A DNA stretch of 64,000 nucleotides, taken from assembly GCA_036496585.1 (NCBI GenBank), contig DASXLB010000015.1, positions 1 to 64,000 of the forward strand. The letters are read 5' to 3'. The notes beneath the pieces are model-generated. The model searched no databases. It saw nothing but the letters and a program-made list of their open reading frames with translations, and had not been told where the DNA came from. The first letter of the stretch is position 1, and each line of letters starts with the position of its first letter. The stretch comes from Vicinamibacterales bacterium. Lineage in GTDB: Bacteria > Acidobacteriota > Vicinamibacteria > Vicinamibacterales > 2-12-FULL-66-21. The translations under genes and the position numbers were made by a program. Of this stretch, positions 17,825 to 28,218 are shown piece after piece.

Positions 17825-20467
17825 TCAGTCGGCGCGCAGGACGCTCATCGGGTCGACGCGCGCGGCGCGGCGCGCCGGCAGCAGACAGGCAGCCAGGGTG
17901 ATCGCAGCCAGGCCCGCGGCCAGCAGGATCACCAGGCGCCCCTCCGGCGGGCGCACGCTGATCGGCGACTGACGCAGCAGGGGGGCCGCTACATAGACGA
18001 GCAAGGTCCCGGCGGCAAGTCCGATCGCGGTGAGCCACGTGCCGTGCCGTACCACCGTGGCGGTGATTCGGCGGGCATCGGCGCCGAGCGCCATACGCAC
18101 GGCGAACTCGCGGAGCCGCGACGTCGTGACGCAGGAGACGACGCCGTAGGTGCCGGTGAGCGCCAGCGCCACCGCGACGACCGCGAACCCGACGATCAAC
18201 CCCACGAACAGCCGGAACAGCGACAGCGAGTCCTCCACGATCCGATCCATCGTCTTGATCTCGAAGACGGCAAACTGGGGGTCGACGTCGTGCACGATCG
18301 ATCGCACCGCGCCGACCACCGCGTCGGGCGGCCCGGTGGTGCTGACGGCGAGGGTCATGCCGAGCTCGAGCAGCTCCGACCAGTTCTGCGCGGCGGGGAA
18401 GTAAATCTCCGGCTGCGGCGGCCGACCGGGGTGGACGCCGCGGACGTCGGCGATCACCCCGATGATCGTGCCGCGATTCATCCGGCGTCCGACGGGGTCG
18501 GCGCTGCCGAACTGCGCCCGCGCCAGCGCCTCGTTGATGATGATGACTGCCGGCGTCGCCCGTGTCTCGGCGCCGCTGAAGCCGCGGCCGCGCACGACGC
18601 GGATGCCGAGCGCGCGGAAATAGCCCGGCGTCACATAGCGCAGCTCGATTGGGAACACCTCCGCCAGCGGCGCGCCGCCAACCTCGAAGAGGTCGATGGA
18701 GTTGCTGAACCAGCCCCAATTCTGCAGCGGCAGCATCTGGGTCGCGCCGGCGGCACGCACGCCGGGCAGCGCCGCGGCGCGCGCTTCGATCTCGTAGAAG
18801 CGCCGCACGAAGCCGTCCTCCGGATGCTCGCCCTCGGACACCGGCAGGCGGCGCCCGAGATGGACGGTCACGACGTGGTCGGTGACCATGCCGAGATCGG
18901 TGGCGCGCAGCTGCAGCAGCTCGCGGACCAGCAGCGACGCGGCGACCGCCAGGACGAAGGCGAGAGCGATCTCGGCCACGGCCAGCACGTCGCGCAGGCG
19001 GCGCTGCCCGTGCGTCATCGTGCTGCGGTCGCTGGCGCTCTGGAGGGCGCCGCGGCCGTCCTGGCGCCGCGCGATTACGGCCGGCGCCAGCCCGATCAGT
19101 ACACCGACGAATGCCGACAGCGCGAACAAGAACCCGAACACGCGCCAGTCGAGCGACACCTCCTGCGCGCGCGGGATCTGCGCCGCCGCCAGGGCGAGGA
19201 CGCGCCGCGTCGTCCACCCTCCCAGTGCGAGGCCAGCCGCGCCGCCGGCCAGCGAGAGCAGCAGACTCTCTGCGAGGAACTGCCGGACGAGGCGCATCGG
19301 CGACGCGCCAAGCCCGGCGCGCACCGCCACTTCCCGGTGTCGCAGTGTCATCCGCACCAGGAGCAGGTTGGCGACGTTGGCGCAAGCCAGCGCCAGCACG
19401 ACGCCGACCGCCGCCAGCAGGAAGAAGAGCGGGCGCGACAGCGCCACGCCGACGACGTCATCGGCGAGCGGCAGCGCCAGAAGACCGCGAGGGCCTCCGC
19501 CGCCCTGCGGTGGCGGCAGCCGCGAGGCAATCGCCCTCAGCTCCGCCTGCGCGGTGGCGAGCGTCACGCCGTCACGCAGCCGCGCGACGACGTGCAGGAA
19601 ACGGCCGCGCGCGGCGATCGCCGGATCGATCGGCAGCCACACGTCGGTGCGCGCCTGGAGCGACGTGCCAGGCAGCAGCGACGCAGACGAGTAGGGGAAC
19701 TGGAAACCGTCCGGCATGACGCCGATCACCGCCAGCCGGCGCTCGTCGATGACGAACGTCCTGCCGACAACCCCAGGATCGGCGCTGAACTCGCGGCGCC
19801 AGAACGCCTCCGAGATCACGGCGACCGCCTCGTCACCGCGCTCGAACGTGCGGCCGGCGAGCGGCGGCACGCCGAGGATGCGGAAGAAATCCGGTTCGGC
19901 ACGCACGCTCATCACCCGCTGGGTTCGGCCGTCGCGCTGCAGGTAGCGGCCGCCGGCTTCATAGCCGGCCAACGCTTCGAGCGAGGTCGCGGCCCGGCGC
20001 ACTTCGCCGAGGTTCAACACGCTGTCGCGCTGCGGCGTCAACCGGCTCGCGCCGTAGATCGACACGAGGCGATGCGGCTCCAGGAAGGGCAGCGGCCGCA
20101 GCACCAGCCCGTTGACCACGCTGAAGATCGCGGCGTTGGCGCCGATGCCGAGCGCCAGCGAGGCGATCGCCGTCAACGTGAAGGCCTTCTGCCGCGCGAA
20201 CCCGCGGGCGGCGTAACGGACGTCCAGCACGATATCGTCCAGCCAGCGCCAGCCCCAGGCGTCGGCGGCGTCCTCGGCGTGGATGGCGCGATTGCCGAAC
20301 TGCCGCCGCGCCGCCGTGTGCGCGTCGGCGGCGGGCAGGCCGTCGGCTTCGAGCCGCTGCTGGCGCAGTTCGAGGTGCAGACGCATCTCGTCGTCGAGAT
20401 CGCGCGCCAGACGGCGCCGCGCCGACAGTGCGATCAGTCGGCGCGCGATCTGGGAGAGCCGGGACAC
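17825..20467 (-). CDS. ADOP-family ABC transporter permease (MacB/FtsX-like)
   Basis: An 880-residue protein. It has a cytoplasmic prefix of about 85 residues (ARDLDDEMRLHLE), then a transmembrane helix with the typical [19 protein letters not shown], a MacB-like periplasmic domain, a triple-helix FtsX domain near the middle, a second periplasmic domain, and a final FtsX domain ending PARRAARVDPMSVLRAD. This duplicated layout is the ADOP class. It starts with GTG right after the PadR gene. Substrate is unknown; no ATPase is adjacent. Confidence 0.92.
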   Translation of the reverse strand: MSRLSQIARRLIALSARRRLARDLDDEMRLHLELRQQRLEADGLPAADAHTAARRQFGNRAIHAEDAADAWGWRWLDDIVLDVRYAARGFARQKAFTLTAIASLALGIGANAAIFSVVNGLVLRPLPFLEPHRLVSIYGASRLTPQRDSVLNLGEVRRAATSLEALAGYEAGGRYLQRDGRTQRVMSVRAEPDFFRILGVPPLAGRTFERGDEAVAVISEAFWRREFSADPGVVGRTFVIDERRLAVIGVMPDGFQFPYSSASLLPGTSLQARTDVWLPIDPAIAARGRFLHVVARLRDGVTLATAQAELRAIASRLPPPQGGGGPRGLLALPLADDVVGVALSRPLFFLLAAVGVVLALACANVANLLLVRMTLRHREVAVRAGLGASPMRLVRQFLAESLLLSLAGGAAGLALGGWTTRRVLALAAAQIPRAQEVSLDWRVFGFLFALSAFVGVLIGLAPAVIARRQDGRGALQSASDRSTMTHGQRRLRDVLAVAEIALAFVLAVAASLLVRELLQLRATDLGMVTDHVVTVHLGRRLPVSEGEHPEDGFVRRFYEIEARAAALPGVRAAGATQMLPLQNWGWFSNSIDLFEVGGAPLAEVFPIELRYVTPGYFRALGIRVVRGRGFSGAETRATPAVIIINEALARAQFGSADPVGRRMNRGTIIGVIADVRGVHPGRPPQPEIYFPAAQNWSELLELGMTLAVSTTGPPDAVVGAVRSIVHDVDPQFAVFEIKTMDRIVEDSLSLFRLFVGLIVGFAVVAVALALTGTYGVVSCVTTSRLREFAVRMALGADARRITATVVRHGTWLTAIGLAAGTLLVYVAAPLLRQSPISVRPPEGRLVILLAAGLAAITLAACLLPARRAARVDPMSVLRAD

Positions 20468-20468
20468 G

Positions 20469-20798
20469 TCAGTTCGCCTCGATGACGCGGGAGATGGCGC
20501 CGGTGACGCGCTTGAATTGCGCCGTCTCGGCCTCGAGCTGGCGGCGGCCGTCGCGGGTGAGCCGGTAGTAGCGGGCGCGGCGATTGTCGGCCGTCGTCCC
20601 CCATTCGCCGATGATCCAGCCCTTCACCAGCATGCGCTGCAGCGCCGGGTAGAGCGAGCCCTCTTCGACGGTCAGCACCTCGCCGGACGATCGCTCGATG
20701 GCGTCGGCGATTTCGAATCCGTGCAGCTCGCCGGCGCGGACGAGTGTCTTCAGGATGAGCAGGTGGAGCGTGCCAGGGGGAATCGCATCGCGCGGCAT
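20469..20798 (-). CDS. PadR-family transcriptional regulator
   Basis: A 109-residue winged-helix regulator of the acidobacterial PadR type: PPGTLHLLIL at the start, the recognition region GSLYPALQRM, and the wing RRARYYRLTRDGRRQLE. These genes typically stand just before ADOP permeases, as here, and probably control them. It is followed by the permease after one base. A 21-bp palindrome lies 6 nt upstream of its ATG and is a likely autoregulatory site. Confidence 0.93.
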   Translation of the reverse strand: MPRDAIPPGTLHLLILKTLVRAGELHGFEIADAIERSSGEVLTVEEGSLYPALQRMLVKGWIIGEWGTTADNRRARYYRLTRDGRRQLEAETAQFKRVTGAISRVIEAN

Positions 20799-20803
20799 GG
20801 CTG

Positions 20804-20824
20804 TGACATAGAAAGTCTATGTCA
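20804..20824. promoter_or_regulatory. Candidate PadR operator
   Basis: TGACATAGA and TCTATGTCA form a perfect 9-bp dyad around a 3-nt centre, 6 nt before the padR start codon. On the minus strand TATGTC lies where a -10 element would be, so binding would directly block transcription. Confidence 0.6.
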
Positions 20825-20891
20825 GAAGCCCGCCGCGCCGTCAACCTGCTGCTTTGTCTCTCGCCCTTCGCCTTCCGTCGAATTCCTGCGC

Positions 20892-21314
20892 CTACTGGAC
20901 GACGATCGAGCCCTGGAACCTGACGTTCGTGTCGTCCTGATGGTCGTGGTAGCCGCAGGTACCGGCGTTGCCGAAGTTGTGGGTGGTCGCGGTTGCTCCG
21001 GGCGCGATGATGCCCAAGCCGGCCTCGATGCCCGGACAAGTGCCGTGCTGCGGGTGCGGGTTCGAGGAGATTTCTCGCGATCGCGAGTCGTTGTTGACGA
21101 AGGTCACCGTCTGCCCGACCGACACCGTCACCGACAGCGGGTTGGCGCCATTGGCGGTCAGCGTCACCGTGGCACCGCTCGGGCCGCCGGAGCCGGAGTC
21201 TTTCACGACCACCGCCACACTGCCGCCGCCGGGAGAGGTCGACGAGCCGCCGCAGGCCGCGAGCATGCCGAGTGCCGCAACCGAGAACACGAGTCGAACG
21301 CGATGCTGTGTCAT
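20892..21314 (-). CDS. Cupredoxin-like lipoprotein
   Basis: A 140-residue protein with a lipoprotein signal (LAAC, Cys about residue 21), a Ser/Gly linker and a plastocyanin-like domain. Potential copper ligands are in NPHPQHG and in GTCGYHDH near the C terminus. The domain is a small blue-copper or related beta sandwich. It lies 7 nt after the DUF5777 barrel gene, so both are probably transcribed from the candidate sigma54 promoter upstream of the barrel gene. Function in electron transfer or copper handling is inference. Confidence 0.75.
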   Translation of the reverse strand: MTQHRVRLVFSVAALGMLAACGGSSTSPGGGSVAVVVKDSGSGGPSGATVTLTANGANPLSVTVSVGQTVTFVNNDSRSREISSNPHPQHGTCPGIEAGLGIIAPGATATTHNFGNAGTCGYHDHQDDTNVRFQGSIVVQ

Positions 21315-21321
21315 GGGTATC

Positions 21322-22242
21322 TCAGAAGAACTTGCGTGAAAGGTTGAAGCCGATGAACCAGGATGAATTGTCGATGCCGCCGCGTGCGATCTGACCGAGC
21401 GTGGTGCCGAAGCCGTTGGAGAAGTTCAGCTGGAACGTGTGACCGCCGGCCCGCGCCTCGAGCCCGAACGACATCTGATCGACGCCGGGGCGATACCCGG
21501 CAAAGCGCGGCGTGATCTCGCCGACGAGGTACGTCGTCGGCCGGATTCGCAGGCGCGTGCCGAGGCCGATCATGCCCGTGTCGGTATCGGTGCTCGGGTC
21601 GTTCGGGTTGGTCTTGCTGTTGAAGACGACGATCGGCTCGGCATACAGCGCCGCCACGCGGCCCACCTTGCGCGAGACGAGCACGCCGAGCGCGCCCATC
21701 TTCTGCGCCTTCATGTTGTCGAGCCCCTCGTAGGTGGCGATGACGTCGATGCCGAGCGGCCGGCCATCCGGCTTCTGCTGCGAGAGATTCTGCTGACCGA
21801 AGATCTGGATCGTCTTGTCGCTGGTCCGGTGGATCCCCACCTGGGTTCCCGGCAGCAGTCCGTAGCGCAGTTCGAGGCCGATGAGCGCCGCCGAGTCGAA
21901 GCCGAAGAAGTTGTCGAGCAGGTCGCCGAAATTCCCCTCGCCGAGCGATCGGGTGAAGCGATGGGTCAGGCGGAACGCCAGCTTGTGCTCCGGCATCCGC
22001 AGCGTCGTCGGCAGGGCCGCGAGCGCGAAGTCGGGCTGCAGCGGATCGAGCCGGACATCCGGGTCGGAGGCGGCAGGCTGCGTGGCGACCGCTTGCGGGT
22101 CGGCCGGCGGCGCGGCGGGCTGTGCGGCGGCCGGCGGCGCCGGCGGCGGCGACGCCGGATCCTGCGCGGCGGCGGGATGCGCGACCGCCAGGGTCAGCGC
22201 GAGGGCGCCGGAGGCTCGGACGGCAATCGATCGAAATGTCAT
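21322..22242 (-). CDS. DUF5777-family outer-membrane beta-barrel protein
   Basis: A 306-residue protein with a signal peptide (MTFRSIAVRASG, cleavage near AAAQD), a Pro/Ala-rich linker and a barrel-like region with alternating residues, ending in SRKFF, a terminal Phe typical of outer-membrane proteins. It resembles DUF5777 proteins. The ATG at 22242 is chosen because it gives a proper signal peptide; the open frame continues 23 codons upstream. A GG-N10-GC sigma54-type element lies just upstream. The cupredoxin lipoprotein gene follows. Confidence 0.72.
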   Translation of the reverse strand: MTFRSIAVRASGALALTLAVAHPAAAQDPASPPPAPPAAAQPAAPPADPQAVATQPAASDPDVRLDPLQPDFALAALPTTLRMPEHKLAFRLTHRFTRSLGEGNFGDLLDNFFGFDSAALIGLELRYGLLPGTQVGIHRTSDKTIQIFGQQNLSQQKPDGRPLGIDVIATYEGLDNMKAQKMGALGVLVSRKVGRVAALYAEPIVVFNSKTNPNDPSTDTDTGMIGLGTRLRIRPTTYLVGEITPRFAGYRPGVDQMSFGLEARAGGHTFQLNFSNGFGTTLGQIARGGIDNSSWFIGFNLSRKFF

Positions 22243-22254
22243 CGCTGCTGGAAA

Positions 22255-22271
22255 GGCAAACGCAATGCCGG
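22255..22271 (-). promoter_or_regulatory. Candidate sigma54 (-24/-12) promoter of the DUF5777-cupredoxin operon
   Basis: On the minus strand CCGGCATTGCGTTTGCC contains GG and GC exactly 10 nt apart, with GGCA at -24 and TTGC at -12, close to the sigma54 consensus TGGCAC-N5-TTGCW. The neighbouring regulator gene encodes a GAFTGA-type sigma54 activator. The predicted start would be only a few nt from the ATG at 22242. Confidence 0.5.
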
Positions 22272-22321
22272 CATCGGGTCCGCGGAAAGCATGGATAACA
22301 GGGGACTTCACTAACCGGCGG

Positions 22322-22335
22322 CGAAAATATTTTCG
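22322..22335. promoter_or_regulatory. Palindrome, candidate enhancer site for the NtrC-type regulator
   Basis: CGAAAATATTTTCG is a perfect 14-bp palindrome in an otherwise GC-rich region, about 55-65 bp upstream of the -24 element and between the regulator gene and its presumed target. This is a normal distance for an upstream activator site of a sigma54 activator. Confidence 0.5.
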
Positions 22336-22346
22336 AAAAACGTAAA

Positions 22347-23710
<1,364 letters not shown>

Positions 23711-23714
<4 letters not shown>

Positions 23715-25462
23715 GCGCGTCGCGAATCGAGGGGGAGCTCGATGCGGACGTCCGTGCCCCGATCGCGGGTGCTCGCCACGCTAATCCGTCCCCCCAGTCC
23801 TTCGATGATGTTGCGCGAGATCGCAAGACCGATGCCGGTTCCGGTGCGCCGGGTGGTGAAGAAGGGATCGAAGATGCGGGGGAGGTCTTCCGGGGCGATT
23901 CCGGCCCCCCGGTCCGAGACGACGATCTCGAACCGCTGCCGGTCGAGGCGTGAGGTCAGGACCCGGATAGGGGCTCCGTCGTGGCGGGGGTGCGCCTCGA
24001 CCGCCTGGGTGGCGTTGCCGATGATGTTGAGCAGCGCCTGGCGCAGGCGGCCGGCGTCGGTCGTCACCGGACCGATCGCCGGATCCAGGTGCACCGACAC
24101 CTGCACATGCGGGGAGGTGGCGGCGGCGGCACGGACAGCCTCTTCGATCAGCGCGCCGGCGTCGGCGGCGTCGAGCTCGAACCGGATCGGGCGGGCGAAG
24201 TCGAGGACCTCGGAGACGATGCGGTTCAGGCGGGTGATCTCTTCGTCGATGTCCTTGGCGGCGTCCTGGACCTGCGCCGCGGTGGCCTCGTCGCGGCGCA
24301 GCGCGCGCAGCGAGGTCTTGATGATCATCAGCGGGTTGCGGATCTCGTGGGCGATGACGGTCGAGAGCCGGCCCAGCGACGACAGCCGCTCGCGCTGATT
24401 CGCTTCGCGCTGGAAGCGCTCGATCGAGTCGGTCATCGCGTTGAAGGTCGTGGCGAGCAGCCGCGCGTCTTCGTCCTGCCAGCGGCCGTCCGGCGGCGGA
24501 ATGCGGCGGCTCAGGTCGCCGCTCGCCGCCATCTCGCGCATCGTCGAGGTGATGGCGCCGACCGGGCGCGTCACGGTGCGCGCGATCGCGTAACTGAGGA
24601 GGGTGGCTGCGAGGACGGCGACGAACGCCGTCAGCGCCAGTTCGGTGTGCAGCTGGCGTAGGAACAACAGCCGTTCGGTCTGCGAGCGCAACACGATGGC
24701 CATCGGCTGGCCGCTCGATCCCGCGGGACCAAGCGCAACCGCGGACCCCAGGTAGTCGTCACCGTTCAGCACCACCTGCGCCGTCGTCCCCTGCTTGGCC
24801 AGCAGCGGCGCCAGCGCCGGCCAGGTCGACTCGGGCAGCGTAGCGATCCGCACCTCGCCGTTCAGGCCGAAGGCGATCTCGCTGTTGGTCAGCTGCTTGA
24901 AATTGGCGGCCTCCTTGATGCCGAGGCGGGCGCCCAGGATCAGCGTGCCCATGACGTCGGGCTGGACGGGATCGATCCAGATCGGCACCGCCTTGACCAG
25001 CAGGATGCCGCGCGGCTCCGGCCAGAACGCTTCCGTTTCAGTGGTCGTGGTGCGGCCCCTGAGGAGAACCGACTTCAGCGCCGCGTCCGGCGCTTCGCTC
25101 TCGCCGACCCGCGCCAGCACCTGCCCTTGGTTGTCGGCCATTGCGAACAGATCGGCGTTCACGAACTGCTGCGCGTACTCCTGCACGATCGGACGCACCG
25201 TGGCCGGGTCGTGAGTGTCGACGGCCGCCTTGATGCGCGGCGTGTCGGCGATGAAGCGCGCGTCGCGAACGAGGCTCTCAAACAGGATGCGGCGGTACTC
25301 GTTGACCAGCCCGGCCGCTTCGTCGAGGCCGCGGGCCAGCTCGCTCTGCGCCTGCGCCGTCACCGCCCGGTTGACGATATAGATCGCGACGCTGGTCAGA
25401 AGGACGGCGAGCGTCGCCGTCGCGAAAAAGATCCGGTTGGTGAGTGAGGAGAAGACGTTCAT
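23711..25462 (-). CDS. Membrane sensor histidine kinase
   Basis: A 583-residue kinase: one N-terminal transmembrane helix (about 10-30), a periplasmic sensor region of about 230 residues of double-Cache appearance, a second helix (about 275-295), a HAMP domain, the HisKA motif VIAHEIRNP with H372, and an HATPase domain with NIIGNATQAV and DRGAGI. The start is the ATG at 25462, overlapping the cupredoxin gene stop by 4 nt. The stimulus is unknown; co-translation with a copper-type protein suggests a periplasmic metal or redox cue. Confidence 0.92.
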
Positions 25463-26181
25463 CGGATTGTGAAGTCGGCGTCGACCCGGGCCGCGTCGCC
25501 CACCGTGATCGCGCGCCTCGGCGCGTCGCCGCGCATCGCCTCGTTCCACACCATCAGCGTATAGGTGCCGGCCGGCACGCCGTCGATCTGATAGCGGCCG
25601 TCGTCGCCGGTCACCGCGAAGTAGCGATGCGCGAACACCAGGATGAACGCGCTCATGTGCGAATGGATCTCGCAGAAGACGCGGACGATGCCCGGTTGAT
25701 CGAAGAGGACCGACTCGGAATGGCCGACGGCGTAGCGTCCGAGGTTGAACTCCCTGGCCTTCGATAGCGAGAAGACATTGTGATAGGTCTTGTCGTCGTT
25801 GGGGAAGTCGACGGAGGTGCCGGTGGTGACGGCGAGGATGTGCGGGACGAAGCGTTCGTTGCGCTGGTCCATGCGCGCGTGCCGGCGATCGCCCGACTCG
25901 AACGCGGCGCGCGGCGCGCTCTCGAGATAGACGACGCTGCGACGGCGATCGAGCGCGTCGCGGGTGTTCCCCATGCCGAGGGCGGCCGGATCGGGGCGGA
26001 CGTCGGCGGACGGCGCCACCCGGACGTCGACGCGGCCGACGATCGCTCCCGCGAGCGGCGAGGCGCGCGGCGCGAGGCGCGACAAGACGGACGCCGGCAG
26101 CCCGAAGCTGGCCGCCGGCCGCGGCAGGACACCGGAGACTGCGAAGAAGGCGATGGCGGCCGAACCCGCAAGCGCGCGCAT
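25459..26181 (-). CDS. Periplasmic cupredoxin-like protein with a carboxypeptidase-regulatory-like domain
   Basis: A 240-residue exported protein. After a signal peptide and a variable region, residues about 105-185 form a plastocyanin-like domain with the ligand set seen in YHNVFS (His) and VFCEIHSHM (Cys, His, Met). The C terminus is a short Cna-B/carboxypeptidase-D-like domain (DGRYQIDGVPAGTYTLMVW). Such proteins resemble methylamine-utilisation-type plastocyanins. It lies between the porin-like gene and the sensor kinase, adjoining both. Confidence 0.8.
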   Translation of the reverse strand: MRALAGSAAIAFFAVSGVLPRPAASFGLPASVLSRLAPRASPLAGAIVGRVDVRVAPSADVRPDPAALGMGNTRDALDRRRSVVYLESAPRAAFESGDRRHARMDQRNERFVPHILAVTTGTSVDFPNDDKTYHNVFSLSKAREFNLGRYAVGHSESVLFDQPGIVRVFCEIHSHMSAFILVFAHRYFAVTGDDGRYQIDGVPAGTYTLMVWNEAMRGDAPRRAITVGDAARVDADFTIR

Positions 26182-27381
26182 CTAGAACCAGTAGGCGAGC
26201 TGTCCCGAGACGTAGGTGCGCTCCTGGACGCGGCCGCCGTCGCGCCAGTTGCGCTGGACGATGGCGCGGAGCGTCAGGTTGCGCTGCAGGTTGACGCCGC
26301 CGCCCGCCTCGACGCGCGTCACCGGCGCGTCCCACGGCGTGGGTTGGCCGCCGAACAGCCGCTCCCCGGTGATCCGCGAGAACGTCAGGCGATCGCCGCG
26401 CGCGCCGAGGAACACGCGCGGCCCGACCCGGTAGCGCATCTCGAGGTAGGCGGCGGTGGCGCCGAGCGGCGCGTCGATGAACGGCTTGTTGATCTGCGGC
26501 AGCGACCAGCGGCTGTGGATGGCCTCGCCGCGGACGATCCAGTAGCCGCGCGAGTACTCGCCGTCGACACCGAGAGCCTCCTGCGTATAGTCGTGTGGCC
26601 CGAGCGCGGGTTCGTACGCGTCGACGATCGCCTGGTCGAGAAAGGCGCCGCGAGAGCCCGAGGCGCCGAGCACGAGACCGACCACCGGTTTCCATGCGGC
26701 GCGCCCCGACCACTGGCGGCCGTGATTGTCGTCACGGACGCGCGGGTTCGAGAGCGTGCCCGCGGTCACGGCAACCGCCGCCTCGACCCGGCCGCCTGCA
26801 TAGTTGGCCTCGATGCCGGTGTCCCAGCGATACGTGCTCACAATCGGCACGCCCGGGGCCGGTGTCTGGTCGCCAACCGGGTAGCTGGCCCGCCAGCCGC
26901 GGGCCCGCATGAGCAGCAGGTCGTCGGCCGAGGCGGGCACGGCGTCGGAACGGACCGACGTGAGGTACTGATAGGCGAGCGGCACGCCGATGAGCGCGTC
27001 GTCGCTGCCATATGCCCGCCGCCCGAACGTGCCGAACACCGGCGGGATCCGGCCGGCCTGAATGTCGAGCGGATGGTTGAGCCAGGGGCGCACCCGCGCG
27101 TACATCGCATAGGCGGCCAGGTAGTCGAGGTCCTCCGAGCGGATTTCGGTGAGGAAGGCGAACCGCGAGGACGGGCGCCACATCCCTGAGAGCGCCAGCC
27201 GGAACATGCGCAGGGCATTGTGCTCGTAGTCGGTGTAATTGAAATAGGCCTCGTGGTCCGGACTGCCGACGGTGGCCGTCACCTCCCCGGCGATGGTCAC
27301 CGTGCCGCGGGCGGTTTCAATCGGACCGGCGGGCAGCGCCTGCATCAGGAGACAGAGGGCAAGCCATCGCACGCCAAACAT
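26182..27381 (-). CDS. Porin-like outer-membrane beta-barrel protein
   Basis: A 399-residue protein with a signal peptide and many short amphipathic strands with aromatic girdles, ending in GQLAYWF, a terminal Phe typical for BAM-assembled barrels. No family name can be given with certainty. It is the first gene of the minus-strand operon with the cupredoxin, kinase and regulator genes. Its ATG is preceded by TATATA at 6 nt with no Shine-Dalgarno sequence. Confidence 0.7.
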   Translation of the reverse strand: MFGVRWLALCLLMQALPAGPIETARGTVTIAGEVTATVGSPDHEAYFNYTDYEHNALRMFRLALSGMWRPSSRFAFLTEIRSEDLDYLAAYAMYARVRPWLNHPLDIQAGRIPPVFGTFGRRAYGSDDALIGVPLAYQYLTSVRSDAVPASADDLLLMRARGWRASYPVGDQTPAPGVPIVSTYRWDTGIEANYAGGRVEAAVAVTAGTLSNPRVRDDNHGRQWSGRAAWKPVVGLVLGASGSRGAFLDQAIVDAYEPALGPHDYTQEALGVDGEYSRGYWIVRGEAIHSRWSLPQINKPFIDAPLGATAAYLEMRYRVGPRVFLGARGDRLTFSRITGERLFGGQPTPWDAPVTRVEAGGGVNLQRNLTLRAIVQRNWRDGGRVQERTYVSGQLAYWF

Positions 27382-27387
27382 GAGTGT

Positions 27388-27395
27388 TATATAGT
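27388..27395. promoter_or_regulatory. Shared, overlapping -10 elements of the divergent porin and ferredoxin genes
   Basis: TATATAGT spans both: on the plus strand TATAGT (27390-27395) is 6 nt before the GTG of the ferredoxin; on the minus strand TATATA (27393-27388) is 6 nt before the ATG of the porin gene. The two genes start only 20 nt apart, so polymerase could serve only one of them at a time. Confidence 0.55.
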
Positions 27396-27401
27396 TAAAA
27401 C

Positions 27402-27662
27402 GTGGCCTACATCATCTGCGAGCCGTGCATCGGCACGAAGGATACCGCGTGCGTCGACGTGTGCCCGGTGGATTGTATCCACCCGCGCAAGGACGAACCC
27501 ACGTTCGCGACCGCCGAGCAGCTGTACATCCACCCCGACGAGTGCATCGATTGCGGCGCGTGCGTGCCGGCCTGCCCGGTCGAAGCGATCTTCGCGCTCG
27601 ACGAGACACCCGACAAGTGGAAGGCGTTCATCCCCAAGAACACCGAGTTCTTCCAGTCGTAG
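27402..27662 (+). CDS. FdxA-type ferredoxin with two iron-sulfur cluster motifs
   Basis: An 86-residue ferredoxin. The N-terminal motif has Cys in CEPCIG, CVDVC and PVDC; the second, CIDCGACVPAC followed by Pro, is a standard [4Fe-4S] motif. Length and order match the FdxA family (7Fe or 8Fe ferredoxins). The start is GTG, with no ribosome-binding site but a TATAGT 6 nt upstream. It could supply electrons to cytoplasmic oxygenases such as BoxB, but that is speculation. Confidence 0.92.
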   Translation: MAYIICEPCIGTKDTACVDVCPVDCIHPRKDEPTFATAEQLYIHPDECIDCGACVPACPVEAIFALDETPDKWKAFIPKNTEFFQS

Positions 27663-27696
27663 CCCCGCGGGCGGCCGCGACACGCGGCGCGCGGGT

Positions 27697-28218
27697 TCAC
27701 CCGTCCGTCTTCGCTGCGGTCGGCGGCTCCGGGCGGCTCAGCTCGTGGCGGGCCCGCAGCCGCTCGGCGCGGCGTTGCTCCGCTTGCCGAGCCTTCTGGC
27801 GTTCCGTGTCGGTCTCGAGCAGGAGCGGCGGAATTGGCACCCGGCGTCCCTCCGTGTCGATCGAGACGAACGTCAGGTAGGCCCGGCTCGTCATCCGCCG
27901 CACCCCGGTGGTGATGGCCTCGGAGAACACCTCCACCTCCACTTCGAGCGACGTGCTCCACGCCGCGGTCACCCGCGACTCGAGGATGATCAGATCCCCC
28001 ACTTTGATCGGATGGAGGAACTGAAGCCCGTCGACCGCGGCCGTCACCAGCAGGGTGCGCGTGTGGCGGTGGCAGGCGATGGCGCCGGCGATGTCGATGA
28101 GATGCATCACCGTGCCGCCGAGAATGAAGCCAAGCGGGTTGGCGTCGTTCGGCAGCACCACCTGCACCATCTGCGTCGCGGACTCGCCGGCCCGCTTCGG
28201 CGTCAATTGTTCTGACAT
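27697..28218 (-). CDS. Acyl-CoA thioesterase (hotdog fold, YciA/BFIT type)
   Basis: A 173-residue hotdog-fold protein. The motif region NPLGFILGGTVMHLID resembles the active-site segment of YciA-like acyl-CoA thioesterases (N-x-x-G...GG-x-x-M...D). The last 40 residues are a charged tail rich in Arg, Gln and Glu. It overlaps the small zinc-finger gene by 16 nt and is thus translationally coupled to it. Substrate range cannot be read from sequence. Confidence 0.88.
   Translation of the reverse strand: MSEQLTPKRAGESATQMVQVVLPNDANPLGFILGGTVMHLIDIAGAIACHRHTRTLLVTAAVDGLQFLHPIKVGDLIILESRVTAAWSTSLEVEVEVFSEAITTGVRRMTSRAYLTFVSIDTEGRRVPIPPLLLETDTERQKARQAEQRRAERLRARHELSRPEPPTAAKTDG

Noticed and set aside
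27402..27662. The ferredoxin as the BoxA component
   Set aside because: BoxA is a much larger FAD- and iron-sulfur-containing reductase; this is a small FdxA-type ferredoxin 10 kb away.
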